64,000 bases of DNA from Turicibacter sp. (lineage in GTDB: Bacteria; Bacillota; Bacilli; MOL361; Turicibacteraceae): assembly GCA_030531025.1 (NCBI GenBank), contig JAUMTV010000005.1, forward strand, positions 3,327-67,326, written 5' to 3'. Numbering within the stretch: the first letter of the stretch is position 1; the number at the start of each line of letters is the position of its first letter. The notes beneath the pieces were generated by a model. It saw nothing but the letters and a program-made list of their open reading frames with translations. It did no database searches and was not told the origin of the DNA. Below are positions 62,287 to 64,000 of this stretch, piece after piece. Made by a program: the position numbers and the translations under genes.

Positions 62287-63315
62287 ATGCCAACGTTGAA
62301 TGATATAAAATCTGATATTTTAGCTTTAACTAATGAGCAACAAGCCAATTTATTGAATTATATTTCAGAAATTTTATCTCTAAGCCCTGTCTCAATGCAA
62401 GATTGTCGAGAAGCTCGTTTTTCTAAAGGGAAAGCTTGTCCTCATTGTGAAAGCCATGAGGTTTTTAAATATGGAATCTCATCAGGTAAACAACGCTATA
62501 AGTGTAAATCTTGTCTTCGAACATTTACCGACTTTTCAAAATCAGTTTTATCGGGTTCTAAATTGCCTTTAAATTCTTGGTTAGAATATGCTAAATGCAT
62601 GATTTTAGGATTTAGTATCCGTCGTGCGGCTGTTCAAATTGGGGTATGCGTAAAGACCTCTTTTTACATGCGCCATCGAATTTTAGATGCGATTCGTCCA
62701 TATATTGGGATGGGGCATTTAGAGGGTGTCGTAGAAATGGATGAAACATATATTGCTGAGTCTTTCAAAGGAAATCATGTGAAGAGTGGATTTGTAATGC
62801 CTCGCCCATCTCGTAAACGTGGTGGAGAAGGAGTGAAGCGTGGGATTAGCTCTGAACAAGTTTGTGTGTTAACAGGATTAGACCGTCAAGGGAATCTTTA
62901 TACAGAGCTTGTATGTAAAGGACGTATGAAAAGCTCTGATTTAGGTCGTGCATTAGAAGGTCACATTGAAGCTGATTCTATTTTGTGTACGGATAGTCAT
63001 CAAAGCTACATTCAGTTTGTGAAAGATTTTGGATTAGAGCATAAGCGCATTGAGAGTGGAAAGCGCAGAACTGATGACTTTTATAATATTCAACGTCTCA
63101 ACTCTTTTCATAGTCGCTTAAAACTATGGATGTTACGATTTAAAGGGGTATCAACTAAATATTTAGTCAATTATCTTTACTGGATGAAGTGGTTAGAATA
63201 TTTCAAAGATGATAAAGAAGTTTTGAAAGGAAAAAATATGATTCTCCAAACAGTATCGAGTCAATTGGAACTAAGCATTGAAGATTATAGAGTTAGAACT
63301 GCTTTATTTAGATGA
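62287..63315 (+). CDS. IS1595-family transposase
   Basis: 342 residues, intact. N-terminal zinc ribbon CPHCESHEVFKYGISSGKQRYKCKSC, HTH-like GFSIRRAAVQIGVCVKTSFYMRHRILDAI, then the ISXO2-like DDE core: VEMDETYIAES (first Asp), CTDSHQSYI (second) and the third acidic/Asn residue in NIQRLNSFHSRLKLWMLRFKGV. GTTCGAGGTGAC precedes the ATG. Apparently functional, so the element may be mobile. Confidence 0.95.
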   Translation: MPTLNDIKSDILALTNEQQANLLNYISEILSLSPVSMQDCREARFSKGKACPHCESHEVFKYGISSGKQRYKCKSCLRTFTDFSKSVLSGSKLPLNSWLEYAKCMILGFSIRRAAVQIGVCVKTSFYMRHRILDAIRPYIGMGHLEGVVEMDETYIAESFKGNHVKSGFVMPRPSRKRGGEGVKRGISSEQVCVLTGLDRQGNLYTELVCKGRMKSSDLGRALEGHIEADSILCTDSHQSYIQFVKDFGLEHKRIESGKRRTDDFYNIQRLNSFHSRLKLWMLRFKGVSTKYLVNYLYWMKWLEYFKDDKEVLKGKNMILQTVSSQLELSIEDYRVRTALFR

Positions 63316-63395
63316 TTTATTATGTCTAATATTTATTGTTAAAAAATTCCATATAATATAAAATAAATATAAGATTATATATGGAGGGATTAACA

Positions 63396-63743
63396 ATGAA
63401 TAATGAGTTAGTTGGACAAATGATTGTATTTTGTGTAATTTCTTTAATTATAGGTGGTCTTGGATTTGTACAGTATAAATCGGATATTCTTTTTAACGTT
63501 GGATTTAACAAACAGGAATATGATTCAAAAATTGCTTCTAAAATAGTTGGATTACATATCATGATTTCTGCATTATTTCTCTTTATTCTTCCCATTATTT
63601 TTTATCAGTTTAAAGAGTTTAAGAACTCTCAAACAGTAGAGGTGTTAATTACGATTGTCCTTGTAATATTAATGCTACTAAGTGTTAATATTCAATTGAA
63701 TAGAAGAGCTAAATTATCTCCTAAAGCAATAAAAAAACAATGA
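63396..63743 (+). CDS. Small membrane protein, passenger of the IS1595 element
   Basis: 115 residues from the ATG at 63396 (GGAGGGATT upstream). Three helices (about 5-24, 47-68, 81-98) with VQYKSDILFNVGFNKQEYDSKIASKIVG between the first two; the layout resembles DUF3784-type proteins, but assignment is tentative. It lies between the transposase and the right inverted end, so it moves with the element. Its own ribosome site and terminator suggest real expression. IS1595 members carrying passenger genes are known. Confidence 0.7.
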   Translation: MNNELVGQMIVFCVISLIIGGLGFVQYKSDILFNVGFNKQEYDSKIASKIVGLHIMISALFLFILPIIFYQFKEFKNSQTVEVLITIVLVILMLLSVNIQLNRRAKLSPKAIKKQ

Positions 63744-63761
63744 ACCTAATCATTGTTTTTT
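63732..63761 (+). terminator. Terminator of the passenger gene
   Basis: AAAAAACAATGA / TCATTGTTTTTT with a six-base loop, including the stop codon. Confidence 0.88.
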
Positions 63762-63796
63762 ATTTTTAACAATTTCACCAACAATTTCGTCTAACA

Positions 63797-63934
63797 GAGC
63801 CAATAAATAAAAGGTGTTAACTTAATAAATGAATATTGATGTTCAATTTCTTTTAATTTACGATACCCTCTCATGCGTCTTCTCTCCTTTATGTCATGTT
63901 TTAAGCATAAAACAGCAAGACTTTGCTCGCTCAT
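63797..63934 (-). pseudogene. 5' fragment of the ABC exporter gene
   Basis: Reads MRGYRKLKEIEHQYSFIKLT then PFIYWL up to the IS end from the ATG at 63874 (AAGGAGAG upstream), the typical cytoplasmic lead-in to helix 1 of a half-transporter; it continues in phase with QRIYLG on the other side. The frame is open a further 20 codons to an ATG at 63934 with AGGAAGG, so the start is uncertain. The last 66 bp of the window (63935-64000) show no recognisable gene. Confidence 0.7.
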
Positions 63935-64000
63935 ATTTTACCTTCCTGTTTTATCGAAGATCATCCTTAGTCAGTGAGTGAACTTGTTGACGAAATAATT

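Larger units (their letters stand above)
62206..63796 (+). mobile_element. IS1595-family element with passenger gene
   Basis: 1,591 bp bounded by inverted ends TGTTAGAC-nnnn-TTGTTG: left TGTTAGACAATCTTGTTG at 62206, right the complement of TGTTAGACGAAATTGTTG at 63796. It contains an intact transposase and, downstream in the same direction, a small membrane-protein gene. The flanks read as two parts of one ABC exporter gene. No 8-bp target duplication is obvious. Confidence 0.8.

Noticed and set aside
1..64000. CRISPR arrays, tRNA or rRNA genes
   Set aside because: No regularly spaced identical repeats, cloverleaf sequences or rRNA segments were found on reading both strands; a covariance-model scan was not possible here.

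Overview
The window is low-GC DNA from a spore-forming Bacillota. Evidence: AT-rich sequence with strong AGGAGG-type ribosome sites, a SASP of the SspI type, SftA, TmcAL-YceD-RpmF, MurC-YtxG-YtxH and a YtgP-type flippase. Gene content fits a Turicibacter/Erysipelotrichia-like gut Firmicute, but that placement is inference; no rRNA or other typing marker is present. No tRNA, rRNA or CRISPR array was recognised.

Layout. 1-11.4 kb: the end of ispH, then mostly minus-strand genes for signalling and envelope functions (DUF4352 protein, Ser/Thr kinase with a divergent HTH partner, M15 peptidase, a dead MATE pump, a P-loop kinase-like protein, VanZ fusion, choline-kinase-like enzyme, three GNAT acetyltransferases). 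11.4-19.2 kb: an accessory island with a P-type cation ATPase bracketed by two ISL3 right ends that are identical direct repeats, followed by a truncated ISL3, a decayed IS110 and an intact IS200. 19.2-22.5 kb: conserved rpmF-yceD diverging from tmcAL and mrp/salA. 22.6-26.3 kb: an HTH-TPR regulator, a small companion gene and a second decayed IS110. 26.3-39.9 kb: a core block (ytxH, ytxG, murC, sftA, thioredoxin, membrane protein, DUF84 NTPase, trmB; then PHP, rsuA-type synthase, an Asn/Met-rich protein, ytgP flippase, sspI). 40-49 kb: an LTA-synthase-like protein downstream of a four-repeat Pho box, a PspA/zinc-ribbon/SPFH membrane-stress cluster, an ASCH protein, and a glycerate kinase/GntP permease pair. 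49-60 kb: LRR, VanW, lipoprotein, GH4 with a broken rpiR regulator, HD hydrolase, ECF sigma/anti-sigma, DUF1002. 60-64 kb: a frameshifted GNAT and an ABC exporter split by an IS1595 element that carries a passenger gene.

The most unusual signal is a family of five short (about 40-48 bp) sequences sharing a GTCACC start, a TCCTCC core and a GGTAGGGA(A/T)T(G/T)G end. Three interrupt transposase genes (two in the ISL3, one in the second IS110); two sit at the same place upstream of both IS110 transposases. In the ISL3 the two copies are 45 and 48 bp long, so both keep the reading frame. The two IS110 copies also share an upstream hairpin whose stem shows two compensatory base-pair changes around a 28-nt loop of divergent sequence, a candidate bridge RNA segment or a protective terminator.

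Many genes here are broken (MATE, ISL3, both IS110, rpiR, GNAT, ABC exporter). Several lesions are single-base changes in homopolymers, so sequencing error must be excluded for those; the nonsense codons and insertions are independent of that concern.
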